Shown here: positions 10,486-22,854 of the stretch, piece by piece | Layout: each line of letters starts with the position of its first letter | How positions within the stretch are numbered: the stretch's first letter is position 1 | Assembly: GCA_973895155.1 (NCBI GenBank) | Contig: OZ316897.1 | Span: 22,382,001 to 22,446,000, forward strand | Direction of reading: 5' to 3' | DNA length: 64,000 bases | Origin: Marsupella aquatica | Lineage: Eukaryota > Marchantiophyta | The notes under the pieces: generated by a model | Told to the model about the DNA's origin: nothing | Seen by the model: only the letters and a program-made list of their open reading frames with translations | Database searches by the model: none | Translations under genes and position numbers: made by a program

Positions 10486-13400
10486 ATGGCGACTACTAGG
10501 ATTGGAGGTCAAAGGTTTGAGGTGGAAAAATTTGATGGTCGGATGGACTATACAATGTGGAAACGTAACGTGAGGGATGCACTTAGGGTGATGGGCCTAG
10601 GCAAGGTACTAAGATCTCAACCCAAGGAGATGGAAGATGATGATTGGCATGATCTCCAGGTTCAAGCGGTAAGTATTGTTGGCATGTACGTGAAAAATAA
10701 TGTGAAGAAGCAGTTCGAGGAAAAAGCAACACAAACGGTGACGGACTTGTTTCAAGCATTGCGCAACAAGTACTACAAGAAGGAGATGTCAAACCGAATG
10801 TATGCAAGTCTGAAGCTCATGCAATTCAAAATGGCTGATGGAGTCAAGATTCAAGATCATATCGATCAGTTCAATGATCTTGTGGTTGACCTAGAGAATT
10901 TGGGGGAGCATTTGAGCGAAGAAAAGAAAGCCTTACAACTCTTGAGCTCACTACCACCTTCGTACCAATCTTTGTCTCGAGTTCTTCTATTCCGTGATAA
11001 GACAACTATATCCTACAATGATGTGGTGAGTGCCCTGTTGACCGATGACATGCAGTCTAAGCTGGTTTCTTCAGCTCATCCTACCTCAACCTCATCATCA
11101 ACAGCACTGTTGGTAGAAAGAGGCAAATCAAGGGAGTCATCTCATGAAAACAAAAGGTTCAACCCACTTCCCATGGAGCGAGGAAGGTTCCACGACCGAT
11201 CTTTTGGTAGGAGGAGGTTTAGATCCAGATCTAGATCTAGATCCAAATCACCATCCAAGTCTACTCGTGAGATAAAGTATTGGAAGTGTGACAAAGTGGG
11301 CCACATGAAAAAGAATTGTCGCGTCAAAGACACATTCAAGGAAGTTGCCGATTCTTCAGCCCAAGTAGTTGTTCGAGAAGACGATAGTGAAGGATTTGCA
11401 TCGTATACCACTTCCCAAGTTGAGGATTGTCAATGGATCTTGGATTCCGCTTGCTCATATCACATGTGCTATATGCGTGAACTTTTCTCATCCTACACTC
11501 CTATCAACGGATCTGTTTTGATGGAAAACAATCATTCTTGCAAAGTTTTAGGGATTGGATCCGTAAAGATTCAACTACCCGGTGACAAGTACTGTACTCT
11601 ATCAAATGTTAGACACATTCCAGAAATGTGTAAGAATTTGATTTCTCTTGGCTACTTGGATGCGAAGGGTTATCAATGGAGTGCAACTGATGGGGTGTTA
11701 ACAGTCACGCATGGATCAACTGAAGTTCTTATTGGCAAGAGGAAAAGAAACATCTATGTCTTGGAAGGCACCACACTTCTTGCTGAAGTCAATTTGGTCA
11801 TATCTCAGGAGGAGAAAATCAATTTATGGCATGCTCGGCTTGGTCACATGAGTGAAAAAAGTTTGGAAATCCTACACAAGCGACATTTCCTACCAGGATT
11901 GCAAGCATGCAAGTTGAGTTTTTGTGATCATTGCATTGTTGGCAAGAAAACAAGAACTCCATTTCCGACTGCCATTCATCATTCTAAAGTTGTACTTGAG
12001 TATATTCATTCCGATGTGTGGGGTCCTGCTCCGGTTTCCTCACATTCAGGCAAACAATACTATGTATCGTTTATCGATGATTACTCAAGGTTTGTTTGGA
12101 TTTATTTCATTGCCCATAAGTTTGAAGTGTTTTCCATCTTCAAACAATGGGTAGCTCAAGTTGAGACACAGACTGCAAAGAATGTGAGATATCTACGATC
12201 TGATAATTATGGTGAATACACCTCTGGCGAGTTCAACACGTATTGTGCAAATAAGGGAATTACTCACCATCTCACAACTGTGTACACTCCTGAGCGAAAT
12301 GGTGTTGTTGAGCGACTCAACCGCACATTGTTGGAGCGAGCAAGGAGCATGTTGAGCCACTCTAAATTGCCACAAATCTTTTGGGCAGAAGCTGTCAACA
12401 TAGCTGCTTATCTAGTAAATCTCTCTCCTAGTCGGGCAATTACTTACAAAACCCCCTTTGAGCTATGGCACAATCGACCTGCTGATTATTCAAAGCTTAA
12501 GATTTTTGGCTGTGAAGCATATGCACATGATCCTAGCAACAATAGGACTAAGCTAGATCCTAGAGCCCAGAAATGCATTTTTCTTGGTTATCAGCGTGAC
12601 GTTAAAGGATATCGATTGTGGGATCCAGTTGATTGCAAGTTACTTATTAGTCGGGATGTATCCTTCAATGAAGACAAATCATTGAAAGAGGGGGAGATAG
12701 GTCAATTCCCTACTACTAACAACGAGCAATCTCCTCCTCTAGAGGATTTAAGGGGAGAAGATGTGTCAAATGAAGAATATGTTGACACTACTATAAGGCA
12801 AAGCGCACTACAATCAGATCAGCCAGAGTCTTCAGTGCGAAGAGGAACTCGCAAACGTCAAGCCCGGGAAAGGTATGGTACTTGGCTTCCTTCTGATCAA
12901 GTGGATTTGGATAAAGAATCTATTGATGCATTGGTGACAGAAGATGGAGATCCATCCTCATTTCGAGAGGTCCTAGCTTCTATGGAGAAGCAACAGTGGC
13001 AGGCGGCGATGCGCATGGAAATGAAATCACTTCATGATAACAAGACTTGGGAACTCACAAGTCTACCTAGTGACAAGCAGGCTGTTGACAGCAAGTGGGT
13101 GTATAGGAAGAAAGATGGACCCATGGAGGATGTTGAGAAGATATTTAAGGCTCGGTTGGTAGCCAAGGGTTTTACTCAACAAAAAGATATAGACTACAAT
13201 GAGATTTTTTCACCTGTAGCAAAGTATTCAACAATACGTTTGCTATGTGCTCTTGTAGTTTTATTTGATCTGGTTTTAGATCAAATGGATGTTGTCACGA
13301 CATTCTTATATGGATCGTTGGATGAGGTGATTTACATGAGGCAACCAGAGGGTTTTGTGCAAAAGGGCAAGGAAAATTTGGTATGCAAGTTGCTAAAATC

Positions 13401-14520
13401 CTTGTATGGATTAAAGCAGAGCCCAAGGCAGTGGAACAAGCGTTTTGATGAATTTTTGAAATTGCTTGGATTTGTGCGAAGCGTGTACGATCCATGTGTT
13501 TACATCAGGCGTGTGAACAACACAGGTTTTAAGCTTGTCATCCTTGTACTTTATGTGGATGACATGCTCATTGCAGCACAGGATAGGGGCGAAGTTGATA
13601 AGCTTAAGGCCCAACTCAGTTCTGAGTTTAAGATGAAGGATTTGGGCACAGCCAAGAGGATCCTAGGCATGGAGATTGTCAGGGATGTTAACAAAGCCAA
13701 ACTTTGGCTGACGCAAAAAAGATATGCAGAGAAGGTACTCTCAAAATTCAACATGGTAGATGCTAAGGCTGTGAGTGTTCCTTTGGCAAGGCATTTCAAT
13801 ATTTCTGCAGCATTTTGTCCATCGGATGCGACAGAAAAAAGTTTGATGTCCAAAGTTCCTTATGAAAGTGCTGTGGGTAGTTTAATGTATCTCATGGTAT
13901 GCACCCGACCAGATATAGCTTATGCCGTTAGCAAGGTAAGCAGATACATGGCAAATCCAGGAAAAGTTCATTGGGAAGCAGTGAAATAGATTTTGCGCTA
14001 CATCAGAGGTTCCACTAAGAAGGGTTTATTGTTTGATGCAAGTTCAAACAATATGAAAGTGCTTCAAGGTTATGTGGATGAAGACTACGCAGGTGATCTG
14101 GATAAGAGGAGATCGACAATTGGATATGTATTTACACTTGCTGGTGGATGCATTAGTTGGAAGTCTACTCTCCAAAAGTGTGTTGCAAAGTCTACTATGG
14201 ATGCCGAGTATGTAGCAGCAGCAGAAGCAGCATCAGAGACCATTTGGTTGAAAAAGCTTGTCACGGAAATGGGTTTATCACAGGAGTGTGTATATCTTCA
14301 TTGTGACAGTCAAAGTGCAATTTACACTACCAAGAATCAGGTGATGGATGGCAGGGTAAAGCACATTGATGTCCGCTATCATTTCATTCGACAGACATTA
14401 TCGGATGATGAGTTTGAGCTCGTCAAGATTGATGGAAAGCTTAATCCAGCGGATGCTTTTACCAAAGTATTAGACTCCAATAGTTTTTCAAGGCATTGTA
14501 ATTATTTACAAATATTGTAA
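10486..14520 (+). pseudogene. Copia gag-pol polyprotein with one internal stop
   Basis: The frame starts at ATG 10486 (MATTRIGG...); the open frame extends slightly upstream without another ATG. Domains in order from that Met: copia gag (about 1-230); an Arg/Ser-rich stretch; zinc knuckle near 265-278, whose first Cys is Tyr (YWKCDKVGHMKKNC); protease at about 317-330 with DSA where DSG/DTG is usual; GAG-pre-integrase HHCC (about 450-500); integrase core with Asp510, Asp573 and Glu609 (D-D-35-E spacing); RT with YVDD catalytic Asp1025/1026; RNase H. Codon 1168 (13987-13989) is TAG, separating RT from RNase H; the frame then stays open to TAA at 14518. The product would copy element RNA and insert cDNA, but this copy would make a polyprotein lacking RNase H. 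Confidence 0.95.
13990..14520 (+). pseudogene. RNase H module of copia pol, downstream of the stop
   Basis: In frame with the upstream polyprotein but cut off by TAG at 13987. Copia RNase H hallmarks remain: 'GYVDEDYAGD', 'KSTMDAEYVAA', 'HCDSQSAI', 'KHIDVRYHFIR' and 'NPADAFTK', which carry the expected D-E-D-D acidic residues. No ATG is placed to start it independently near the stop, so it would be expressed only by readthrough or supplied in trans. Confidence 0.93.
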
Positions 14521-14702
14521 ATATAGAGTTAACCAAGAAAATGTCTCTATATGAGTACTCCATCCGATGGCTTATCGGCTACGGCTTAGTTCGAGTTAAC
14601 CCTTGCATTAGGGGGAGGGTCTTTTGGCCCTACTGTCTTGAACTTCCCGCGGAGGAACTTGTAAGGAAAAGACAATGTTATGAACCCTCCCAAGACGTGA
14701 GT

Positions 14703-14714
14703 CAAGGGGGAGTT
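14703..14714 (+). promoter_or_regulatory. Polypurine tract
   Basis: 'CAAGGGGGAG' followed by TT directly precedes the 3' LTR start at 14715. It is the expected plus-strand primer for LTR retrotransposon cDNA. About 190 nt of non-coding sequence separate it from the gag-pol stop. Confidence 0.9.
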
Positions 14715-15037
14715 TGTAGAGGTTAACTCAGTCTTGGGTTGAACTATTGTTAGTATGTTAACTAGGGTTAGAGTAAACCCTAGTTGAAGAGTTGGTCCTT
14801 ATCTCTTCAACTTCTATGTGGTGTGAGAACACACAAGAGAGTTCTCAAGAGAGAACACAGTGATATAGCAAGAGATGAGAGCTTGAAGAGATGAGAGCTA
14901 TGGTGATGCTTGAGTACACACATAACCGTTAATAAAGCTTTGTATTCCCGTGGACGTAGCCAACCTTGAGGCGAACCACGTAACTATTGAACACGTGTAT
15001 GTTTGGAGTGTTCTTCCTGATCTGATTTCTCCCCACA
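14715..15037 (+). repeat. 3' long terminal repeat of copia element
   Basis: 323 bp, same length and termini as the 5' LTR, with seven substitutions and no indels by eye. It is followed by the TATGC target duplication (15038-15042). Confidence 0.95.
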
Positions 15038-15039
15038 TA

Positions 15040-15238
15040 TGCCTGAATGGAGGTATTTGCTTGATCAACTCCCAAAATGAAAGTTGTTACTTGATTGACC
15101 CCCTGAGGTCTATCAACGGTCCAGATCTGAGATTGAAAGGTCCATCAACAGTCCAGATTGGAGAAAAGTATCAAGGGGGTTGATTAAGCAAACTTTTTCC
15201 AGAAGGGGGTCTACTAAGCATATCTCTCTGCCTGAATG
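15040..15238. mobile_element. MITE with 9-10 bp target duplication (MULE-like), copy 1
   Basis: The element spans 15050-15228 and is flanked by the direct repeat TGCCTGAATG (15040-15049 and 15229-15238). The ends are long imperfect inverted repeats: left 'gaggtatttgcttgatcaac', right (reverse-complemented) 'gagagatatgcttagtagac'. Both continue with CCCCC-containing blocks. At 179 bp it cannot encode a transposase. Target duplications of 9-10 bp are typical of Mutator-like elements. The related copy at 37972-38146 has the same termini and its own duplication. Confidence 0.85.
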
Positions 15239-16342
15239 CATTGAATTATTCTAGTCTCATTGCACATCAATGCTTTTGAAACAGAATTTTTAAAGCCTTA
15301 AAGTAGTTTCAGGTTATTTACCTTGAAGTTCAGAAGACATGATAGTACCAACTTAAAAAATCTAAAACTTCCTCAGCAGGGTGCCTTGCTTTTGCTTGGA
15401 AAACATACTAGTTAATCAACCCACTTGATTGCAACTTGACAAGTGAGGTACAGGCCATGCAACTCCGGAGAGGGCAAGCATCCATCAACCACAACAGCAG
15501 TAGCCATGAACACCAGAGACCCACTCAATAGAGCTAGACTCTGCCCAAATCTTAGACATAAGGCCCCAAAGCAGCCAGTCTCGTGTGGAGCTTAGTAACA
15601 CTGGCTTGAAACTGAAGTTTCAGACCATTAGTGTATAACCATGAACCAGACTTTTCAAGTGTGACAACTACTAAGCAAAGCAAAACAAATGACATCAAGT
15701 TTGTGCGGCTCCCAGAGCTACAACACCATTGCCACTACCCAAAAGTGAATGGACAGGTAAATCATCCCGGAAATCATCTTCCATCCCAGTTGTCTTTATT
15801 TGGAGGGAATGGCAGAGGAAAGTACAAGGTGTTATGGGGTATCACCTTGTCTTGTTTTGTGCTTTGGCGGCCCTCTCTCGCGGCCCTCTCTCAGTTGTCC
15901 ATGGCCAATTTTGGTTATTTTGGTTCTTCCTTTGAAATGAACTTTTACTGCAAGTACCTTACGTGTGACCTTGGGCAGTGGGTCTCAAGGGTGGTCCAGT
16001 TGGGTGAATGTTTTTCTATTGTAGGGACATGTACGATATGGCAAGCTACACACGAAACCTTGAAAGAATATGTGATAGTAGGGGCACAGCCACGCTAAGA
16101 GCAAATGGGTGCCAGGGTACAGTAAGGTATATGTTGACCTTTAACCCATAAAATCCCTCCCTTTCCTCCTTGTCCACCCAATACCCTATTAAACAATACT
16201 TCTTCCCTGTGGGTGCAAGGTGCAAAGCCATGGCAACTTTGGTGTGCTTTGAATGTATATGAATGTCAATACTAGCTTGGGACACTATGCAACATCAAGG
16301 GGAACCACCTCCTTTGCCCAGACAGAGGCACAGAGAAAAACA
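15239..16342. other. Intergenic, nothing recognised
   Basis: Open frames of up to about 155 codons occur around 15631-16098, but they lack family motifs or an intron-exon pattern that I recognise. I do not support a gene here. Confidence 0.4.
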
Positions 16343-16402
16343 GTTGAAATAAACAAGCAGGTACGTATACTTGTTGAAATAAACAAGCAGGTACGTATAC
16401 TT
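16343..16402. repeat. Exact 30-bp tandem duplication
   Basis: 'gttgaaataaacaagcaggt' followed by 'acgtatactt' occurs twice back to back with period 30 (16343 and 16373). Confidence 0.92.
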
Positions 16403-19299
16403 GCAATAAGTCACCTTCTTCTTCTTTTGCACCTCATTTCCTTTTTTCCAGTCCTGAACGCCCTATTGTCCATCCATGATCAGACTTGGATCTACACAGT
16501 TCAATTTTAAAGTGTTTTGGCACTAATTTCCACTGAAGTAAAGTGCCAGTGACACTCATGAATTAGTTCAACCTGAATGATTTCTTTACATAGATCTTAA
16601 ACAATTATTGTTTGCCCAATGGAAAGAAGGTGGGTGCCCTAGGTTTGGCAAGAAACCATGTATAAACTCCCTAGTCCCCTCTTATTGTTGGTACCACTGA
16701 TTTCCCGCTCACATTAATGAAATGCTAACACCATGTACCATGCTTTACCATCGCTAGAATGTCTCTTGTGGAATTTTGGAGGAGAGTGGCACGATAGTAG
16801 AGGATGGGAGTGACTGTAATGTGAAGGGGGGGGGGGGGGGGATTCTTGGAGGGTGGTTTAAGGTTATGTATATAACGTGAAAAAAGTGCATGGCATTTCA
16901 AGCAATCCAACATTCTCTTGCATTGAACAAAAATTCCTTGAGTGAGATGCTCGTTGCAGATAAGGAACACTTTATGGTGATGTTAGGATTGAAGTATTTG
17001 CACAATTGGATTTGCTTTGCCTAGGTCAGAATGCTTTATTCCATGCCACATCTAGTGTTTTTGGAATGTTTTTGCTCCCTTTCTCCTGGGAGTCAAGGAG
17101 CAACAGGATCCACAGGATCAAGGAATAAAACACTATGATCTAAAAAAGAGATGGGTAGTTTTAAGATTTGACAAAATAGTAATATTCCTTGGACTCTACA
17201 GGAGAGCTCTGGCTTTCTCCTAGAGAATGACTGAGTTGTCGAGTTATGAAAACTTACTTTTCTTAGCTGAAAATCATGGCCCAATCAAGTACGTTAGCTG
17301 GAGGAGAATCTATGTGACATGTGCCCATCAATGAGTTCAGTTGGGAGGATTCGTGAAGGACACTCCAGACCAGGGTAATTTTAAAGGTATTTCTTATCCT
17401 CCGAGTTAGGTGGAGAATGTCATCTTGGTGAACGGGAAGATGCTAGAACATTCTTTTCTTAAGCTGTTTTAGAATCCAAACATAACCGTCAGATTCTGAC
17501 TAATGGGGACTTTGGCTAGGTGGAAAAGAGGCTAATCAAAATACAAAAGGCCTGAGAATTTATTCCAAAAGTGACAACTGCTTTTCAAGTGAGGTGGAAT
17601 CTGGTGAATTTTCGCCACTGTAAAAGCACTCCTCCAGAAGTTGGGGAACATTAAGTTTTTGGCAAACCTGAGAATATGGAAAGCAAACATGCCTAATAAA
17701 GGACAAAGACATTCTCTAAGTTGTCGTGTTGTCTTTTCGGTTGGTAGCCAATGAACAGGCAAAGCTTGAAATTCTATCTATTAGTGTACCTAAGAATGGG
17801 CTCTATGACAATCCCACTTACATAACTTTGGGAGAACCACTTTGGCGTGGGTAGTTGAATTGGTACATTTATCTTGTTAAATTAATATCTATGTGCAACA
17901 ACATGCTTCTCTGTATCTTGATACTTTCCAATTCTTCTTTTTTGTCATTTTGGCAATGTCATGAGAAACTCTTGGAGTGACATTCGCCTAGCTGCATATC
18001 GAATTTGGTAAACCCTAAACTTCAAAATCTGAGTTGAAAAAGAATCTTAGTTGAAAAAGAACCTTAGTTAAAGAGAAATTATGGCAGATGATATTCTCTG
18101 GTCGTTTCTCGTTTCTGGTTTGTTTTTGTTTTATTTGAGAAGTGGAACGAGGACCAATTTATGTATTAGGGCCAAACGAAGTAAGATAGTGTAAAAGCAA
18201 AAGGAGTCCAAGGAGCACAATCCCTAAACACAAAAGAAAAGATATTCAAACTCCAAAATAAGCAAATGATTGGTATGAACTGGACCACTGCAATAGTGTG
18301 ATTCTCTAATGGTCCACATCTAGTGTTGACACGTGAACAAGGCCTGCAATTCGCTTTCAGGTTGGAAGACCTCTGCTTCTATAGTTTGTATTTTTAATCC
18401 ACATTTTTACTTTTGATTATGCTTATTAATTATACCTCAGTGATTCAATGAAAAAATTAGAACGAGCACAACCCAATAAGATATCAATCACCAGTATCAG
18501 GTATCAGTTCCTCCCATAAGTTGTTTTCATATTGAGTCTTCCTACTCAGCAGTGTTCCAGTGTTGAAAGGGACTCAACAAGGTAAGCCCCTTGAAATTTC
18601 AGTCGATGAGGCCATTAAGTGAAAATTTGACTCAGTGAGGTCAAGTGAGAGGAAAATTTCCAGTTTGACGATGCATGCCATTGAGTGTAATGAGACTCAG
18701 AGAGCCTAAATTAAGAATATTCCAGCTCAGGGAGGGCGCCCCGAGGAGTCATGCAGCAATCCCAGCCAAGAGGAAAATTGCTGATGGGAGTGCGTGATAG
18801 CATTTTCTGATTCAACGAGAAAGGTGACAGCAATTGATGGGATTGCCTAATAATTGATGGAGTTAACAACCTCAGGTGAACTCTAAGTGTCCACTCTAAG
18901 GGTGCTGTCACTTCACTTGATGGCCCACTTGCCTGGGGCGCTCATATTGTTCCCTCGCAATAAGTCCATGATTCTAAACCCAAAACTGAGATTAGTTCAG
19001 ATTATCACAATTATCGATCAAATGCAGGAAGATTGTTAAAACCGAGCAATTGCACTTATCGAGGCTAGGTGTCACCTTGAAAAGACTAGACACATGACTC
19101 ATTTAATGCCATGTGTGCTGAGGTTTTTCACCATTGAGGTATTCAGATTCTTGCAAGCTATGGTAATAAGTTGGTTAGTACTTTAGATACATAACACCAA
19201 GCAATTTATTAAAATTGGGGCTGAAACTGCCAGAATTAGATTAGATCGCTGTATAATTCGACACTACTAGGGTTTGGATTTGGGGCATGCCAGCTATCT
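16403..19299. other. Intergenic, nothing recognised
   Basis: No supported gene. A homopolymer G run lies at about 16826-16840. A short 'gttgaaaaagaa(t/c)cttag' duplication is at about 18033-18068. Confidence 0.45.
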
Positions 19300-20165
19300 A
19301 TCTGGGCCAGTTCCGAGGACAGAAGTTAAGTACTAGAGTGGCAACTTGGTTTGCAATTCTCAGTGATGAAAAGTTAGCTTTACTTGGTCTCAGACTTTCA
19401 CTGATGGCCATTTTAATTTTTTGTGACCAAAACTTCTTGGTCTACTTTTCTGCTTATACCTCAACCACAAAAATATTTTTAGCTGTTTCTCAGCTGTCAT
19501 GGGTGGCCAATTTAGGGCTGTTGGGCATGGAGATGGTCCCAAAAAGTGGCCCTTGCCACTCCTATATTATCAGTTAAAAGTGAATGCAGAAATCTCCACA
19601 AAATCAACTAACAAAGCAAGTGTAACCTGCCCAAGCAGTCCCGAGCCCTTCCTTGTCTTGTCCACACCCTCATTCTATCAGGCACTCTGCAGGACATGCT
19701 GCAGCAAATTGATCATTCTTTTGTTTCATATGAAATTTCAGGACCTTGAAGGGTTGGAAACTTTCCAGCCCTTGCCCTTGGATATCCTCAAATGCTGCCG
19801 TCAGGTTTCCTGGGGAGGTGGTTAGGCATGAAGCTCTCAGGTACTTATGATTTGACATCAGTGAAGTGGAGGGCCAATGTTTTGAGTACTTTCTACATGG
19901 AATACAGCCTTTAATTTTTTTTCACCAAAAAGGTTCGTCAATCTACTTTGTAGTATTTCCTTGATAACTAGCCAAAACATGTGTTCATGATGTATTTCAA
20001 CAGATAACACACTTTTCTGGGGCGTTTTGCTTTATATAAAGTTACTCAGGCTACATTTCTGGAGTTCCATTTCTCCCCATTTTCTTGAAATTGTCTGGAT
20101 ATTTTTCCAGCTTACAGAGGTCTCGATTTGCAGTGGGCACCAATTTCTCATAATTTTTCATTATT
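19300..20165 (+). repeat. Dispersed non-coding repeat, copy B
   Basis: Its first part ('acttggtctcagactttcac', 'ggccattttaattttttgtg', 'accaaaacttcttggtctac') parallels 48707-48780. Its last part (19940-20165) parallels 5500-5690 with 'tttcaacagataacac', 'ggggcgttttgc' and 'gggcaccaatttctca'. The copies are divergent and lack a visible coding domain. Class unknown. Confidence 0.45.
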
Positions 20166-22255
20166 TGCAGCAGTACTTGATGACAGTGAATGTTGTGTGT
20201 GAAAGAAGTCCCACATTCAGACTCCCGATTTTTTCTAGCACCTACACAAAGTGCTTGAGTGCTAAGACAGATCCACCTAACATGGGTCCAGCCTGGCCGG
20301 TTCAGGGTTAGAAAGACAATGACAATACGTTGAATTTGAAGGGCCTCTACCTTTGCAAATGCAAAGATTTCAGATTGGACATGTTCATGAATTTGGGCAG
20401 CTTCAAAGATTTTGAATCATGAGTGTTTATGACAATGTAAGTCTGTGAGACTGCTGAATAATATCCTCACGGAAAAGCTGTTTCTCTGCTTCCAAACCTG
20501 GCTCCACCACTTGTTCCTCCAGAGTGGGATATAGTTTGTATCATGGTAGCTCGAATGCCATTGACCACTGCCTCAGCTTCTGACTGAATTGGCAAAGATT
20601 TGTCGCACTGAATTTGCACTCGAGGGCCTGCTTGACTCTGCAGCAGACTCAGCCGCTGCACCCTTTTGAGATCAAAATTTGTACAAGCCCACTCAAGATA
20701 AATAATAATAAGACAGAAAAAGCTCAAGTCTGGAATGAAAAACTATTGTTGAAAATTTCCATCCTCACCAACCCTAAACCCTCTGCAGGCACCTGGGAAA
20801 TGCAAGTAGTCCTTCCAGACTTATTAAAAACCCCATCAGCCTTAAGACCAGCCTCCTCATGCATGACTCTCAAGCATCCACTTGGAGTCTTCTCGCCGAG
20901 TGTAGGCGTAGAATACCATACATAAGTCCTAGGATTTTTACTGCATTGGAAAAACAACAATTTATTGTCTGGAAAAATGACAAATTATCTCACACAATGT
21001 CTCAATGACATCATGGCCCTAGATAAAAACTGCTGGTCGTAAATGCTCTTCCTGGTCTTGTCCTTAGCAATACAGTAGTTCTTACTACTTACTCTGGTTC
21101 TTATCATTTTGCACAAGTTGTCCATGGAAGCACTTGCAAACTCAAACATCAGCCTTTATTAAACCAGATATCTCCTTACCACCTCAAATACAAAAATATT
21201 CAGTCCTTTGCTGTAGTCCTCTGGAATGCCATTTTGCTGTTAGTGAATTTGCAAAGATAGTGGCCTCGTGTGAGAATGTAATGACAGTAGCTTCCTTCCA
21301 CCGTAGATTTGCTCCTCCTCGCTTTGAGCATTCCCTTGCAAGCACACAAACAATGGCTCTGGTTTGAACATTGGCAAAAGATCTCATATCAAAATTTGGT
21401 TCCTCGTTACATGTCTTGATGGTAGATCTCAAGTTTTCTTTAATACAATATTTGTGTTAAACACAATGAAAATTAATCTAATGAAACATAGCCCTTTGCA
21501 ATTTATGATTAAGAGCTCAACCAAAATAGCAAAGAAATCAGTTTAGCTTTTGATGGAAGTCATGAACAGCTCACCTGCTACTCTAGCAGATCCCCAAAAC
21601 TTAAAAAAAATATTGAGTTCATGAATATCAAGGTTTTACACTTGAACTCATTTGGTGAAATGTGGTACATGGGGGTCATCAATTCCCAAAATATCTTGTT
21701 AGCTAGAACCAAATTCGAATAATTATTATTTAGTTGTTGGTCGAGCCAAGATGGCACGACTGTATACAGTGTGCGTCCCATGATCCCCAATGACTCATGA
21801 TCCTATTGGTTTGGAAGTATAGATAAAACATTCTATTCAAGAAAAAAATAAGGGAAAAGTAAGGAGTAAAGATAAAATAATTCCGAGTCTTAGAGAGATG
21901 GGCAGGCAGGTAGTCGGGCAGGGTCGGGCAGCGAACCCCAAGCCAGTACCGTGCGTTTGTTATCCGGGCACCACGCGGGCATCCCACTGTACAAAACGGT
22001 GACTTATACGGTACTCTGTACCAGGTTGTATGCTGTACCGGGCGTATACTACGTGTGAACGACCGACGAAGATTTTTGGCGGGTGATCTAATTATTAATT
22101 AATTAATGGAAAAGCTTTTTGTGAGAAGACCTGCCCGAGTGGCGTAAGCATGGTATCAGCAAAGCGTCCTCTTCCACGCGCTCTTTTGTTTTCTTGAATT
22201 CACGGTCACAGAATGACCACATCGTCTGCACCCATCATTCACTAGCAACGCACCA
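20166..22255. other. Intergenic, nothing recognised
   Basis: No gene supported. A short GC-rich patch at 21900-22060 repeats CGGGCAG words. Confidence 0.4.
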
Positions 22256-22269
22256 TCTGTAACCCCCTC

Positions 22270-22440
22270 GTGTGTGTGTGTGTGTTTTAATTCAATATCA
22301 TATTGATGAGTCGGTGTCAAAGCATTGACATGAGGTTTTATGGCTGTAATTTTTTGGATACGTGTTTTTTGGGGCGTGTCAAAGCATTGACATAAGGTTT
22401 TATGGCTGGAATTTTTTGAATATATATGTCTTTTTGGGCA
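22270..22440. repeat. TG microsatellite and 62-bp tandem duplication
   Basis: A (TG)n run at 22270-22284 is followed by two copies of 'gtgtcaaagcattgacat' (starting 22314 and 22376), each continuing 'aaggttttatggctg' and 'aattttttg'. Period is 62 bp. Confidence 0.85.
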
Positions 22441-22854
22441 TGTATGTAAGTCACCTATAAGGTTTTTTCCTATACATAAAATCATGTTATGTCCTTGGCA
22501 GTGATTCATTTACTACATTGTTTTGACACTCCCTAATACCCCAGCTTGGCATAGGAATTAAGGTATTTTGACCCCCTTTATTAGGGAGGTTGATTCAAAA
22601 TTTGAGCCTCGGGTTTTAGGTTATAAATAGAGCAAAATTACATTTGGGGCTTCTGTTTGTTGATTTTATGGTCACTCCAAGACCATGGCTGTAGCCCTCT
22701 TGGGCTCACTGCCTTTGGGGACTAACTACATCTCATAGCCCCATTTAGCCATGGGTAGCTATCCTTGAACTGGTTGTGCATGCATTTTTCCTGGTCTAAG
22801 AGCAGGCTCCTCCCTAAGCCTTGCACTTATGCACTACCTAATGAGTGCGAGGAG

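Larger units (their letters stand above)
8988..15042 (+). mobile_element. Complete Ty1/copia LTR retrotransposon
   Basis: All structural hallmarks are visible. Two 323-bp LTRs (8993-9315, 14715-15037) begin TGTAGAGG and end CCCCACA. A perfect 5-bp target duplication TATGC lies at 8988-8992 and 15038-15042. There is a primer-binding site just inside the 5' LTR, a long gag-pol frame in copia order (gag, protease, integrase, RT, RNase H), and a polypurine tract abutting the 3' LTR. By eye the LTRs differ at 7 of 323 positions (about 2%), so the insertion is fairly recent. An internal stop and changes in the zinc knuckle and protease motif suggest this copy is not autonomous. Its insertion point directly touches the duplicated target site of the neighbouring MITE. 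Confidence 0.97.

Noticed and set aside
11142-13853. Open frames antisense to or shifted within the copia gag-pol
   Set aside because: They are shadows of the real frame, with no independent motifs.
15631-16098. 155-codon plus-strand frame
   Set aside because: No domain, no family resemblance and no supporting splice structure. Composition is typical of random intergenic translation.
16826-16840. Poly-G run as a regulatory quadruplex
   Set aside because: A homopolymer without loop structure and with no gene nearby. More likely a slippage tract or a sequencing-prone run.
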